Shown: one piece after another, positions 42,601-51,145 of the stretch
Layout of the letters: each line of letters opens with the position of its first letter
Position numbering within the stretch: the stretch's first letter is position 1
Assembly (NCBI GenBank): GCA_016713825.1
Contig: JADJOJ010000003.1
Coordinates: forward strand, 434,001-498,000
Source of the DNA: Candidatus Leptofilum gracile
GTDB lineage: Bacteria > Chloroflexota > Anaerolineae > Promineifilales > Promineifilaceae
Length of the DNA stretch: 64,000 nucleotides
Direction: 5' to 3'
Made by a program: the position numbers and the translations under genes
Notes under the pieces: model-generated
The model's database searches: none
What the model saw: only the letters and a program-made list of their open reading frames with translations
What the model was told of the DNA's origin: nothing

Positions 42601-45600
42601 TAATATTTGGCCAGGCCACCGCTAATGGGGCTGCCTGTCGATTGCAGTCCCACCGTCACCAGTTCGGTCTGGAACTCTACAGTGGGATCGCTGCTGACGT
42701 TCTTGTAAAACTCCTGCGCCGCACCGCCGTACTCCATGCGGAATTTGTAGTTGAGCGGCAGCAGTTCGATGCTGGTAACCCCACCCACTGTTTCGCCAAT
42801 GGTTTTCCAGCCGCTGGCATAATATTTAGCCGTGCCTTCGGCCGGTAGATAACCGCTGTTGCCTGTGTGGTCCTTCAGGTTCACCGTCACCAGGGTGGTC
42901 TGGAAGTTTACCGTGGGGTTGCTGCCCACGTTTTGGTAAAACTCCTGCGCCGCGCCGCCGTACTCCATGCGGAATTTGTAGTTGAGCGGCAGCAGTTCGA
43001 TGTTGGTAACCCCACCCACTGTTTCGCCAATGGTTTTCCAACCGCTGGCATAATATTTGGCCGTGCCTTCAGCCAGATTGCCGGTGTGGTCAGTTGAATC
43101 TTTAAGGTTCACAGTGACCAACTCAGTCTGGAAGACGACAACGGAGTTGTTGCTGACGTTCTGGTAGAACTCTTGCGCTGCGCCGCCATATTCCATGCGG
43201 AATTTCAGGTTACCCAGCGGCTGATTCAGGTTGAGCATCAGCAGCCCAGAGGCGTCGGTAGTGCCAATGGTTTGCCAGCCGCCGCTGTAATATTTGGCCA
43301 CGCCGCCAGCCAGGCCGTTACCCTGGCTGTCTATCAGCTTCACGGCGACCATGTTGTGCTCGTAGCTGCAGCCGCCGAAGGTGAGGTCGGTGCGGCCTGC
43401 GCCACGGAAGTGGAAGGTGTAGGTGCCGGGCAGCAGCTCCATCGATGGTTTGGTGAACCAGGTGGAATCACCGCTGGCACCGCCGTAGGAAATTTGGTCG
43501 CTGTAGTTGAGCGCCACGTTGGTGGTTTGCCAGGTGAGGGTGTTGCCGTCGGCGGGGAAGTTGACGTTTAATTTTTCATCGGCCGTGGCCTGGTATTGCA
43601 TTTGGAAAGCGTATTCGCCGGGGAAGAATTCGGCCGTGGTTTCGCCGGGCGCTGCCGCACCGGTGCTGCCACCGGGGAACCAGGCGGTGCTGTAGGTGCT
43701 GCCGCCGCCGTAACGAGCGCTGCCGCCGTCTAGCGGGGTGCCGTCGCACGTTTCCATGCGCAGTGTCAGTAGATCCGTCTGGAATTCAAAGACGGGATCT
43801 ACAGTAACATCCTGCGTCAGGTGCGCTGTGGTGCCGTTGAAGCGCATCTCGTACGACATGGTGCTGTGCAGGCCATCCCGGTAGTCGAAGAGGATGCCGT
43901 TGGCATCGGTGCTGCCGGCTACGTGCCAGGTTGAGTAGGAACTGCCATACCCGCCGCGGGCGGTGGCGCCTGCCAGTGGCTGACCGGCATGGTCAGTCAG
44001 CTTCAGCAAGGCGACGGTTTGGGCCATCTGGCAGCTGCCATCACCGGAGACGGTGATGCTTTGCGGTTGGCCGTCGAATTTGAACTGGTAGGTGCGGGGG
44101 AACATGTTCATCGGTGAGGTGAACGTTTTCCACTGCCCCTTGGGATTTTGCCAGAGGATCTGGCCGCCATATTGGAAGCTTACTTCTTCCATGATGAAGG
44201 TGACGGCGTTGGGGCCGGAGGCGGGCAGGGGGGCCAGGGTTTCGGTGGCGGTCATCCAGTCAGCCGGGGTGCGCGCGTGGAAATCAGCGCCGGTCCCGCG
44301 GGAGAAGAATTCGATGGCCACTTCGCCATTGGCATTCGTATGGTCGTAGAAGGTCCAGTTGGTAGCGCCGCCATAGCCGGTGCGGAAGTAGATCTCAACA
44401 CCAGAAACGGCGTCACCGCTGCAAGCTGCAACGTTGACAACGGTTTTGTAGGTGTTAAACGTTACTGTGGAGCCGCTGGCCTGGGCTTCTTGGGTCGCTG
44501 TCGTTTCATTGTGGACGGCGTGGAAATCTATGCTGCGCGGGAAGGTTTCTATGCTTACCTGGCCGCTGCTGGTGCTGCCGATGAGGTTCCAGTTGGTGTG
44601 GCCCAGGTAGCCAGTTCGGTAGTAAACAGGCACGCCGTTGAGCGGGGTATTGTTGGAATCTTTGACTTCGACGGTGGTTTTCTCGGTTTGGAAGAGGATG
44701 GTTGCGCCGCTGGAAACGGCTTCTTCCGTAATCGAGGTCTCGTTGTACACCGCGTGGAAATCGATGCTGCGGCTGAACGTTTCCAGGGTTACCTGACCGC
44801 CGCTGGTGTTGCCGATGAAGGTCCAGTTTGTATTGCCCTGGTAGCCTGTTTTGTAGTAAATGGGCACACCGTTTAACGGATTACCGCCCGAATTTTTCAC
44901 CTGGATGATGGACTGTCCTGTGGTGAAGGTGACGTCGGTGGGGGTGTTGATGGTAACGGCCGTTTCCGTAGCCGTCGTCTGGTTGTAAACCGCGTGGAAA
45001 TCATAATCACCATTGTTAAGTACCGTTGTGGCTGTGCCAGAACCGTTCGTGTTCCCGATGGCGGTCCAGTTAGTGTTGCCGTTGACGCGGTAGTAAACGG
45101 GCACATTGGCCAGGGGCGCACCCTGGCTGTTGGCCACGTGCAGCGTGACGGTGTGGGGGCCGGGGGACGCCTGGGCGCAAACGCCCACGATGGGGGCAGC
45201 CTGCCACGGGTCGAAGTCCACATTGCTGGAGACAGCATCGCCCGCACCGGAGCCTGCCCCGCTGGGGCCGCCCGCGTCGTTCCACCAATTGTTTTCGGCG
45301 GTGACCTGGCCGCTGGCTTTGTTGGTCAAGCCGTTGGGCGTGTTGCCGACGAGGCAGTTGTTGGAGGCTGAGACGGTGGTGGCGTTAACGGCCGTTCCTA
45401 TCATAATCCCACCCGGATCGCCCCATTTGCCTGTGTTCAGGACGTTGTCGTGGATATGATTATTGGTGAGGGTGATATTGCTGATGCCATAAGCGAGGTA
45501 GATGGCACCGTTTTCGCTGCCGCTGTTGTACACTTCATTGCCATCCACCAGGGTGTTGCTGGTGTAAATGGAAATGCTGTCCTGAGCGGTATCGTGCACG

Positions 45601-46376
45601 ACGTTATTGATAACTGTGCCGCCATTGCCCGCGGCATCACTGCCATTTTTAGCACCTAACTTGATGCCGTCGTTACCCAGAACATCGTAGACGAGGTTGC
45701 CTTCAATCGTGGTGTTGTCCGCTTCGTAGACGTAAATAGCGCCGTTGTCTGAGCCGTTGTTGCTGACCTCGTTGAAGCGGATGATGCCGTCGGTGGAGCC
45801 GCAGCAAAGGTTGAGGCCGTCTTGGGCAATGTCGGGCACGTAGTTGTATTCGATGATGCAATCGGCACAATCCCGAATTTGGGCGCCTTCATCGCCAGCG
45901 TCGCGCAAAATATTGAATTGCAGAACGAGATTGGCGATATTTGAATTGGTGGGGGAGGCGATCATGTCACCTAAGGCATTTCTTACTTCCAGGCCATTTA
46001 TCACCACATCGTTGGCAGTGATGTTTAGGATGGTGGTCAGTGTATTACCACCGTCCAGAATGGCCTCCGCAGCGGAGCCTGGCGTTCGGGTTGTGCCAGC
46101 GCTGGGGCGCGGATCAACATCAGCTTGCGGCCCCTGGAGCGTGACGCTTTGGCCAAGGGTGATAGTCGCAGCTGGTGTGTAGGTGCCGGCTGTGAGGCAA
46201 AGCACATCCCCCGGCTGGGCACTGTTGACAGCTGCCTGAATATCATCGCCGGGGTTTAAGGTGGTGGTGCAGGTGGCCACGGCCAGCGGCTGCGTTTTAG
46301 CAAACGCAGGCACAGCACTCAAGGTCACCAGAAAAGCTACAAACATCACTACTGTGAACAAGGTACGTTTATTCAT
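39642..46376 (-). CDS. Giant secreted protein: beta-helix domain plus about 24 tandem beta-sandwich repeats
   Basis: Protein of 2244 residues with a signal peptide ending AFA (about 26). Residues 35-400 form a right-handed parallel beta-helix of the pectate-lyase-like/NosD type (GDDIQAAVNSAQPGDVLCLT, then many NNxV/NGLEV rungs). From about 410 to the C-terminus there are roughly 24 units of 75-85 residues. Three subtypes appear in order: four 'YYRTGYxGxTNW' units, a varied centre with about nine 'KYYASGWKTIG...LLPLNYKFRMEYGGAAQE' units, and five 'YRYGWG...LLPVNTKITVSYxGAS' units. The fold suggests Cna-B/carboxypeptidase-regulatory-like beta-sandwiches used as a stalk. No LPxTG or membrane anchor is seen. 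Function unknown; adhesion or a sheath is plausible. Confidence 0.85.
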   Translation of the reverse strand: MNKRTLFTVVMFVAFLVTLSAVPAFAKTQPLAVATCTTTLNPGDDIQAAVNSAQPGDVLCLTAGTYTPAATITLGQSVTLQGPQADVDPRPSAGTTRTPGSAAEAILDGGNTLTTILNITANDVVINGLEVRNALGDMIASPTNSNIANLVLQFNILRDAGDEGAQIRDCADCIIEYNYVPDIAQDGLNLCCGSTDGIIRFNEVSNNGSDNGAIYVYEADNTTIEGNLVYDVLGNDGIKLGAKNGSDAAGNGGTVINNVVHDTAQDSISIYTSNTLVDGNEVYNSGSENGAIYLAYGISNITLTNNHIHDNVLNTGKWGDPGGIMIGTAVNATTVSASNNCLVGNTPNGLTNKASGQVTAENNWWNDAGGPSGAGSGAGDAVSSNVDFDPWQAAPIVGVCAQASPGPHTVTLHVANSQGAPLANVPVYYRVNGNTNWTAIGNTNGSGTATTVLNNGDYDFHAVYNQTTATETAVTINTPTDVTFTTGQSIIQVKNSGGNPLNGVPIYYKTGYQGNTNWTFIGNTSGGQVTLETFSRSIDFHAVYNETSITEEAVSSGATILFQTEKTTVEVKDSNNTPLNGVPVYYRTGYLGHTNWNLIGSTSSGQVSIETFPRSIDFHAVHNETTATQEAQASGSTVTFNTYKTVVNVAACSGDAVSGVEIYFRTGYGGATNWTFYDHTNANGEVAIEFFSRGTGADFHARTPADWMTATETLAPLPASGPNAVTFIMEEVSFQYGGQILWQNPKGQWKTFTSPMNMFPRTYQFKFDGQPQSITVSGDGSCQMAQTVALLKLTDHAGQPLAGATARGGYGSSYSTWHVAGSTDANGILFDYRDGLHSTMSYEMRFNGTTAHLTQDVTVDPVFEFQTDLLTLRMETCDGTPLDGGSARYGGGSTYSTAWFPGGSTGAAAPGETTAEFFPGEYAFQMQYQATADEKLNVNFPADGNTLTWQTTNVALNYSDQISYGGASGDSTWFTKPSMELLPGTYTFHFRGAGRTDLTFGGCSYEHNMVAVKLIDSQGNGLAGGVAKYYSGGWQTIGTTDASGLLMLNLNQPLGNLKFRMEYGGAAQEFYQNVSNNSVVVFQTELVTVNLKDSTDHTGNLAEGTAKYYASGWKTIGETVGGVTNIELLPLNYKFRMEYGGAAQEFYQNVGSNPTVNFQTTLVTVNLKDHTGNSGYLPAEGTAKYYASGWKTIGETVGGVTSIELLPLNYKFRMEYGGAAQEFYKNVSSDPTVEFQTELVTVGLQSTGSPISGGLAKYYASGWKTIGVTDSNGETTVELLPLNYKFRMEYGGAANEKYQNVATNPAVIFTAQNTFPTVIFQDSQGNGIEGAVVKYYASGWKIFGTTDANGIVTKEDLLPGNYKFRIEYEGAAQEQYHDVRTEQPLVFQTVAVTVQLLNHNGAIGNLLAEGTAKYYASGWRTIGATSGGVATVELLPLNYKFRMEYGGGAKEFYQNVGDEPVVEFQTTLVTVNLENHDGELGMLPAEGTAKYYASGWKTIGETAGGVTSIELLPLNYKFRMEYGGAAQEFYQDMATDTEVMFRTSEVTVALQDCDDAGIEGGIAKYYASGWKSIDITDESGLTTIELLPLNYKFRMEYGGAANEFYQNVGSDTAVTFTATKFEYVSTETVKYYASGWKTVTGPIYMLPGTYRFQIGSETQYLDISGCSLIGGAVTIQAVDSQGNPLSGVEVSAFKPNTGGFTMGTTDATGKVTATLPWHGNGIVFTARYAKSSASAAVDVAELLNPNPLHTFQTTVAMMEVRDCEGNAVEGTAVTYFISNSGGGNVGTVGPSGIVSRELFPGTYSFTATINRTSVSSNVNITAGDPIDHTFVPTVVEFHHSLGKVSMWQNNIGGTVFNGPTYIFEGTYTIDFYEGNNTKLYSMPLTVTDGTCSIEQSMLVLDLIDSSGNGLADGAFKYRFGWGDYTEIGTTDANGRLYHSLDGPPTNTKVTVTYNGASIEKQQNVATDSHFVFQTVPVTAVLNDSNGAPLNGATFEYRYGWGSKETFPGLMELLPVNTKITVSYMGASIEREQHAGTDPDFVFATVPITAVLNDSNGAPLSGATFEYRYGWGSKQPFTGPMELLPVNTKITVSYAGASIEKEQNANTTPDFVFATVPVTATLLASDGVTDLSGDATFEYRYGWGTKQAFDGAEELLPVNTKITVTYAGASIEKEQNVGSDPDFVFQTGKVTSTSGNATGYRYGWESVNPFTSGMELLPLATKFSFNDGTPETTVTVVAGSTTTIH
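39700..45170 (-). repeat. Tandem repeat array of about 230-240 bp units in the giant gene
   Basis: Within the central block, successive units lie about 234 bases apart, for example the FRMEYGGAAQE codons near 42727 and 42961. Neighbouring central units are much more alike than distant ones, a sign of local duplication and homogenisation. Confidence 0.8.
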
Positions 46377-46773
46377 TTTTTCCTTCCTGATGTCTAGGAG
46401 ACTACATGATGTTCCCGGTCGGGATCATCCCGGTAATGTTGCAAATAACACGAGTAATGAAAGCTTCACCTTTTGGGAGGAAGAAGACCGGTACCAGCGT
46501 ACCATACGAATCTCAACTGTAACTCAATCGAAGGAGTCCTACCGAGAAAGTTGTGAATATTTGGGGCTGGGGTGGTGGGGGTGGTGAGAGAAACGGCCGA
46601 TAAATAAAAGCTATAGGAGTTACGCACTTAAAGGGCTGTGGCTGGTGTCCCCACCGGCTTGGTCAGGAGGCCGCCGGAGCAACTGCGTAGCTCCAAAGCT
46701 ACAAAATAAATGTACGACGAATGCCAGCTTGCTGCCTTATGCCCATTGGCCAACGGTTGATCTGTGGCAATGA
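46377..46773. other. Intergenic region before the giant repeat gene, no gene seen
   Basis: 397 bases between two minus-strand genes. It should hold the promoter and leader of the giant gene (AGGAAGGA lies directly before its ATG). A G-rich run, GGGGCTGGGGTGGTGGGGG, is at about 46563-46581; a similar one, GTGGGGGTGGTG, is found upstream of the second giant gene near 63752. No RNA gene or repeat is recognised. Confidence 0.4.
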
Positions 46774-47919
46774 TTATGCTTCGCTGGCAATCTGTCGATA
46801 CACTGTGACTGTGTCAGCTTCAGGAACCACACCTAAATCTGTATGGAGCGCCTGTTCCAATCGTTGGTAGACAGCCAGTGCGGCCGTTCGATTGCCGCGT
46901 TTCCAGTGCAGCGCCATCAATCGCCGACCGGCGCTTTCCCGGCAAGGATCTTTTGAAAGAATCTTCTCAAACGTTTTGAAGGCAGTTTCATTGTGCTGCA
47001 AATTAGCCAATAATCTGCCATATTCTTCCATGGCGCAGAGATATAGCTCACGCAGCCGTTCTTGCTCTTGCCAATGCCAGTTAATGGCATTGCCCAGGTG
47101 AAATAGAAAATCGCCCTGGTAAAGCGCCAAAGCGGATTGGTAGGTTTTCATTGCTTGAACTGGATCTAACTGATGGCGGGCCTTTTTGATACCGGTTTCA
47201 AAAGCGTGTGTGTCTAGCCAATGATCGGTGTCACCATTAAGTTGGTAGCTGTAATCTTCTTGCAAAATGTAGCAAGAGTCCGTTGCCCGCTCCAGATTGG
47301 GTTCCAGGCAGCGGCGTAAATTGTAAACGGTTGTATACAAATTATGCCGTGCGGCGTCGCTTTCCATCTCTGGCCACAATTCGTTAATGAGCACTTCGCG
47401 GTATACTGGGTTGCTTCGGTGTACTGCTAAATACGCCAGCAGTGCACGCACTTTGGATTGCCGCCATAGCTTGCCATGAAGATATGTGCCGTCTGCTCGT
47501 GTTACCTGCACCTTTCCGAACAAGCGAATCTGCAACTGCATACCCTGCACTGGGGCATCCCCAACCAGACGGAATAAATGCATAACGACGGCTTGCCCTT
47601 TGGCTTTTTCCCCTGGAACTGCCAGTGTGCTAACGTCTAACAGTAGGGCACGGCCGTTTTTATGTCGTATGATTACCTTGAAGGCGTCAATGGGTTTTTG
47701 CTGCTGCACCAGATCGATAATGTCACACCCCTGGCAACACAACGGACTGCATTCGGGTGTGCGTCCGGCAAACAGGGCATAGCAGCGCCTGCCCAGAACT
47801 TCCTCTGGGCGATACCCCAGCATCTCCTCTGCTGCCTGATTCCAATAGACAATGCGCTGTTCGCTGTCTAGGGCAAACGCGCCATCACCTGTACTGGCTA
47901 ATAGATCAATTAGTTTCAT
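46774..47919 (-). CDS. PAS-domain transcriptional regulator with SARP/BTAD-type activator domain
   Basis: Cytoplasmic regulator of 381 residues from ATG 47919 (an in-frame TTG at 47949 would add ten). Residues 1-120 form a PAS domain (GDGAFALDSEQRIVYWNQAA, then EEMLGYRPEEVLGRRCYALF) with a Cys-rich loop (CSPLCCQGCD) that could sense redox state or hold a metal. Residues about 130-225 are an OmpR-like winged helix (LRIRLFGKVQV-type opening, then ALLAYLAVHRSNPVYREVLI). The rest is a TPR-like bacterial transcriptional activator domain (YQSALALYQGDFL, RRLMALHWKRGNRTAALAVY). It sits upstream of the giant repeat gene on the same strand, a possible target. Confidence 0.85.
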   Translation of the reverse strand: MKLIDLLASTGDGAFALDSEQRIVYWNQAAEEMLGYRPEEVLGRRCYALFAGRTPECSPLCCQGCDIIDLVQQQKPIDAFKVIIRHKNGRALLLDVSTLAVPGEKAKGQAVVMHLFRLVGDAPVQGMQLQIRLFGKVQVTRADGTYLHGKLWRQSKVRALLAYLAVHRSNPVYREVLINELWPEMESDAARHNLYTTVYNLRRCLEPNLERATDSCYILQEDYSYQLNGDTDHWLDTHAFETGIKKARHQLDPVQAMKTYQSALALYQGDFLFHLGNAINWHWQEQERLRELYLCAMEEYGRLLANLQHNETAFKTFEKILSKDPCRESAGRRLMALHWKRGNRTAALAVYQRLEQALHTDLGVVPEADTVTVYRQIASEA

Positions 47920-48153
47920 GGATAGAGTAATCCTGCGACGAGAAGGCAAAGAAATTTTCCGCTATGCTACAGGATACGTCCTATCCCTTACAGGAAGGGT
48001 TACGAGGGGAGCTAATTGGACTGTTTTTTGAATTTTCACCCGAGAGATTGTTTTATCCTTGCTCACAATCTGCAAAATTGCTGCAATCGCTGCCTGGTTG
48101 GTTTTGGCCTGAGAACCACACGGGCGACGTTGGCACCATCACGAATGAAAACC

Positions 48154-48180
48154 GTTGGTCGGATTGCCAATCCGACCAAC
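48154..48180. repeat. 27-bp perfect palindrome
   Basis: Arms GTTGGTCGGATTG and CAATCCGACCAAC of 13 bases around a single central C. It lies 18 bases from the terminator, in non-coding sequence. Candidates are a dispersed REP-type element or an operator for the PAS-BTAD regulator. Confidence 0.6.
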
Positions 48181-48197
48181 ATTTACACAGGAGATAC

Positions 48198-48236
48198 AAA
48201 AAAAAGACTGAGCCGTTTTGCGGCTCAGCCTTTTTC
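48198..48236 (-). terminator. Terminator of the CopC/CopD operon
   Basis: Stem CTGAGCCG/CGGCTCAG with a five-base loop, flanked by eight A on the left and five T on the right, so on the minus strand it ends in a run of T. It lies 120 bases after the stop at 48356 and may work in both directions. Confidence 0.8.
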
Positions 48237-48355
48237 CGTGGTGGGTGGCGATGATGATAAATGGATGATGCCCACCACTGGGTAAGAAAAAAATAGATAT
48301 TCAGGCTGGCGGTTTGGCAAAGGAGGCGGCTGCCAGCCAAATAAAGCGAAGTAAG

Positions 48356-50287
48356 TTAGTCGCCATTGGCCCCCAGCAGGCTGTCTGGCGTGGCCAAAAC
48401 ATCCTCGATGCGGGTATTGTTTTGCTTGCGCCGCTGCAGCAGCAGGCCCAGCAGCAGCAGGCCCATTCCGGCAAACCCAAGCGGCAGTAAAATCGGCCGT
48501 AGCGGCTGATCAGACACCACAACCGGTTCTGGTTCGGCCGTGGGCGGCACAATCCATTCAAACGAGCCGATGCTGTCTTCGACGCCCAGGCGGCGCACGG
48601 CCACAGCGACATGCCAGCGGCCGGGCAGCGAGAAGTACCCCCCACCCAGGCGGAAGGAGGTTGCTTCAATTTCTTGTGCATCCACGGAAACGGTGCCTAA
48701 ATCTTCTTCCAGATAGGTGAAGCGCAAAATGACTTTGGCGACCTCGGCCGGGGCTGGGCGGCGATGGCTGGTGGCCCGCACCACAAAGATGTTTTGCCCG
48801 GGCAAATTTGGCTTGGAGGAAAAAGAGATGATCATATCTTCTACCGATTGGGTCATGGTGGAAGGTTGTTCTTTTTCGGGGTAGGGCAGGTAGCCGGGGC
48901 CGATGGCGGCGGGCGAAGCGGTGACGATGCCTGTGGCCAGCAGCACAATCAACCCCACACTGGCCTCTAGCAGCACCAGCCGGGGTAATTTATCTACAGA
49001 AAAGAGGGTCCAGCCAGCCGGTTTTTGCAGCAGTTGGGCCAGCGGGGCGGCCAGGCGCGGGTTCAGGCTGGCGGAGTTGATCAGGCCAAACAGGCCCATG
49101 AGCAGCATCAGGCCAATTTTGGTGAGCAGGGTTTGGCCGTAGAAGCTGGTGACCATTGCGTCGGGGGTAGCCACCTGGAAGCCAGCGCTGACCAGTCCGC
49201 TTAAAACAAGCAGGGCCACGGCGATGGCGGCAACGGGGCCAAAGGTTTGCCAGGCGGCCCGGCGCAGTTGGCGGGCCTGTTCTGGCAGCAGTTTGGCGGT
49301 GGCGGCCGGAAGGCCAACCAGCAGGGCCACCACGCCCCCCAGCCAGATGCCCATCGCCAATATGTGCAGGGCGTCGGCCAGCAGGGCAAGGGTGCGTTGG
49401 TTTAGCACGGCTGCGGCGTGGCTGGTGAGGGCTTGGAGGACGGCCGTTCCCCCCACCAACAGGCTAACCGCAAAACCCAAAGCAGGTGTGTACCGCTTGT
49501 GCATCTTGCCAAACAGGATGAGTAGCGCCGCAAAAATAGCCTGTCGCCCCAGCCACAGCCAGCCCCAGCGAGAGTTGGCCAGCAGCTCCCAACCGGTGCC
49601 TAGCCAGGTGGCTTCGGCGGCCAGGTTGGCCAGCAGGCGGGAGAGCTGATACAGGTAAAGCCCTAGCCCCACAATCAGGGAGCCGAGCGCAGCGTAGCTG
49701 GCCATTAGGAGGATGCGGCGGCGGGCGGGTTGGTGGCTTTTGGCGAAGACGGCGCGCTGCTGGGCCCTGGGCAGCACCAGCTGCACCACCATCACCGCGC
49801 CAATAACCAGAGCCATCAGACCATAGTTGGCCCAGCGCAGGGCAACTTCGGTCCAGGGAACGGCCGTTTGCACTTCATGCACAACGGCCGTGTTTAAATC
49901 GGCACTGTTGCCCACGCCAAACACCACGTACCCTTGCGTGTCGTGGCCATCGGCAGCGGAAAGCACGTGCCAATGGATGCTGTACACGCCGTCGCCAATT
50001 TCTGGCAGGTCTAAAATAACCAGCTGCGGGTCTAGCTCATCCAGGTGAATGCCAGTGAGCGCTACTGGCTGGCCGTCCAGGTCTAGCACCTGAAAGGTGC
50101 TAAAGCTGACGGAGATCGGCTCGTTGTACCAGAGGCGCACCTGGGAAGGCGCTTCGGCCAAAACGGTGCTGTCTGGGGGATCGGTACGCACTAGCGCGGC
50201 ATGGGCGTAGGTGCTGCGGGTTGTGAGGCTGGCCAAAAAGAGGGCCAGTACGATGGCGATGATCAAAATGTGGGACTGCTTTTGCAT
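48356..50287 (-). CDS. CopC-CopD fusion, copper resistance/uptake membrane protein
   Basis: Protein of 643 residues. The signal peptide is cut before His29 (STYA/HAALVRTDPPDSTVL), leaving the N-terminal His that binds copper in CopC; SIHWHVLSAADGHDTQG near residues 103-119 supplies more ligands. About eight membrane helices (residues 150-470) form the CopD/YcnJ part, with conserved His in HAAAVLNQRTLALLADALHI. An external beta domain follows and a last helix (PILLPLGFAGMGLLLLGLLL) near 605-624. Known family members move copper across the membrane; the direction is not settled. The last gene of a minus-strand copper-related series. Basic, Asp-rich tail. Confidence 0.88.
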   Translation of the reverse strand: MQKQSHILIIAIVLALFLASLTTRSTYAHAALVRTDPPDSTVLAEAPSQVRLWYNEPISVSFSTFQVLDLDGQPVALTGIHLDELDPQLVILDLPEIGDGVYSIHWHVLSAADGHDTQGYVVFGVGNSADLNTAVVHEVQTAVPWTEVALRWANYGLMALVIGAVMVVQLVLPRAQQRAVFAKSHQPARRRILLMASYAALGSLIVGLGLYLYQLSRLLANLAAEATWLGTGWELLANSRWGWLWLGRQAIFAALLILFGKMHKRYTPALGFAVSLLVGGTAVLQALTSHAAAVLNQRTLALLADALHILAMGIWLGGVVALLVGLPAATAKLLPEQARQLRRAAWQTFGPVAAIAVALLVLSGLVSAGFQVATPDAMVTSFYGQTLLTKIGLMLLMGLFGLINSASLNPRLAAPLAQLLQKPAGWTLFSVDKLPRLVLLEASVGLIVLLATGIVTASPAAIGPGYLPYPEKEQPSTMTQSVEDMIISFSSKPNLPGQNIFVVRATSHRRPAPAEVAKVILRFTYLEEDLGTVSVDAQEIEATSFRLGGGYFSLPGRWHVAVAVRRLGVEDSIGSFEWIVPPTAEPEPVVVSDQPLRPILLPLGFAGMGLLLLGLLLQRRKQNNTRIEDVLATPDSLLGANGD

Positions 50288-50435
50288 GTTTTCTCACCAG
50301 TTTTCAACATGGATTGATTTTGGTACTTGGGTACCAATTCAAAGTATAGGTAACTTGGGGGCAAAAATTGTTGAAAAATCTTGGGGTTTATTGGGCGCAA
50401 GGCGGGGATTTTTTGCAGAGCAGGGAGAACAGATA

Positions 50436-50498
50436 ATGAGGCGTGAGGCGTGAGGCGTGAAGTCACGTTTCACGCCTCACGCCTCACGCATTTTACGA
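50436..50498. repeat. Inverted heptad repeat array at the end of a copC-like gene
   Basis: Nine 7-base units: ATGAGGC, GTGAGGC twice, GTGAAGT, CACGTTT, CACGCCT twice, CACGCAT, TTTACGA. Left and right halves are reverse complements. The last unit overlaps the TAA stop of the upstream copC-like gene (50493-50495). Confidence 0.75.
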
Positions 50499-51047
50499 AG
50501 CGGTGCGGCTGCGGCGAGAAAAGATGAAGAACGCGCCGCCGATGAAGAGGGCGGTGACCCCGATGCCGGCGATGAGCCAGATGGTGTTGTTGGGGGCGGT
50601 GCTGGCAACGGCCGTTGCCACTTCTGACCCTTCTGGAATTGGGGTAAAGTTGGCGGTATTGGCGGCCGCTTCATCCCCCACAAAAAAGTTGAAGGCTCCG
50701 GTGGTGGCGTCGCCATCTAGCAGCACCACCTGCCAGCGCACAGTGTAGGCCCCAGGGGCCAGGGTGGGCAGGTTGACCCGCATCGAGGCGTGGTTGGGAT
50801 CGTTCAGGTCTATGCCGCCGTCGCCATTGTCTATCTGGTTGCCGTCGGCATCGAATACCTGTAGGTTGCTGGTTGCACTTTGAATTTCTTCGTTGAAAAC
50901 GGCCGTAATCACCCCCGGCGACTGGCTCAAGATCGTCCCATTTTCTGGGAATGAAGACAGCAGCTCCACCAGATGCGCATAACTTACTGTTGGCAGCATC
51001 AGCAAACCCATTACCAGCAAAACAATTGCATGCAAATGCTTTTTCAT
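50493..51047 (-). CDS. CopC-like protein with C-terminal membrane anchor
   Basis: Exported protein of 184 residues. Signal peptide ending SYA before His25 (HLVELLSSFPENGTIL), then a CopC/YcnJ N-terminal fold (ITAVFNEEIQSATSNLQVFD, YTVRWQVVLLDGD) and a C-terminal helix (TIWLIAGIGVTALFIGGAFF) with a basic end. The second His cluster (HDxxG) of copper-binding CopC is replaced by GDATTG, so copper affinity may be altered. Lies between two other CopC-like genes on the same strand. Confidence 0.85.
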   Translation of the reverse strand: MKKHLHAIVLLVMGLLMLPTVSYAHLVELLSSFPENGTILSQSPGVITAVFNEEIQSATSNLQVFDADGNQIDNGDGGIDLNDPNHASMRVNLPTLAPGAYTVRWQVVLLDGDATTGAFNFFVGDEAAANTANFTPIPEGSEVATAVASTAPNNTIWLIAGIGVTALFIGGAFFIFSRRSRTAS

Positions 51048-51145
51048 CAGACCCTCTGTAACTTTTGCTCTAAGTAAGCGGCCAACAGTAACTTCCCCTT
51101 TTAAGTGGCCGCTTACTGCTAAACGGTCCGCACAATTCCGTTAAC

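Larger units (their letters stand above)
47920..48355. other. Intergenic region with palindrome and terminator
   Basis: 436 bases between the CopC-CopD gene and the PAS regulator, both on the minus strand. A plus-strand frame from 47964 runs through the palindrome and the terminator and is not considered a gene. The part from 47950 to 48150 shows nothing recognisable and should include the regulator's promoter. Confidence 0.5.

Noticed and set aside
47964..48254. 96-codon plus-strand frame
   Set aside because: Runs through a perfect 27-bp palindrome and a terminator hairpin; not coding.
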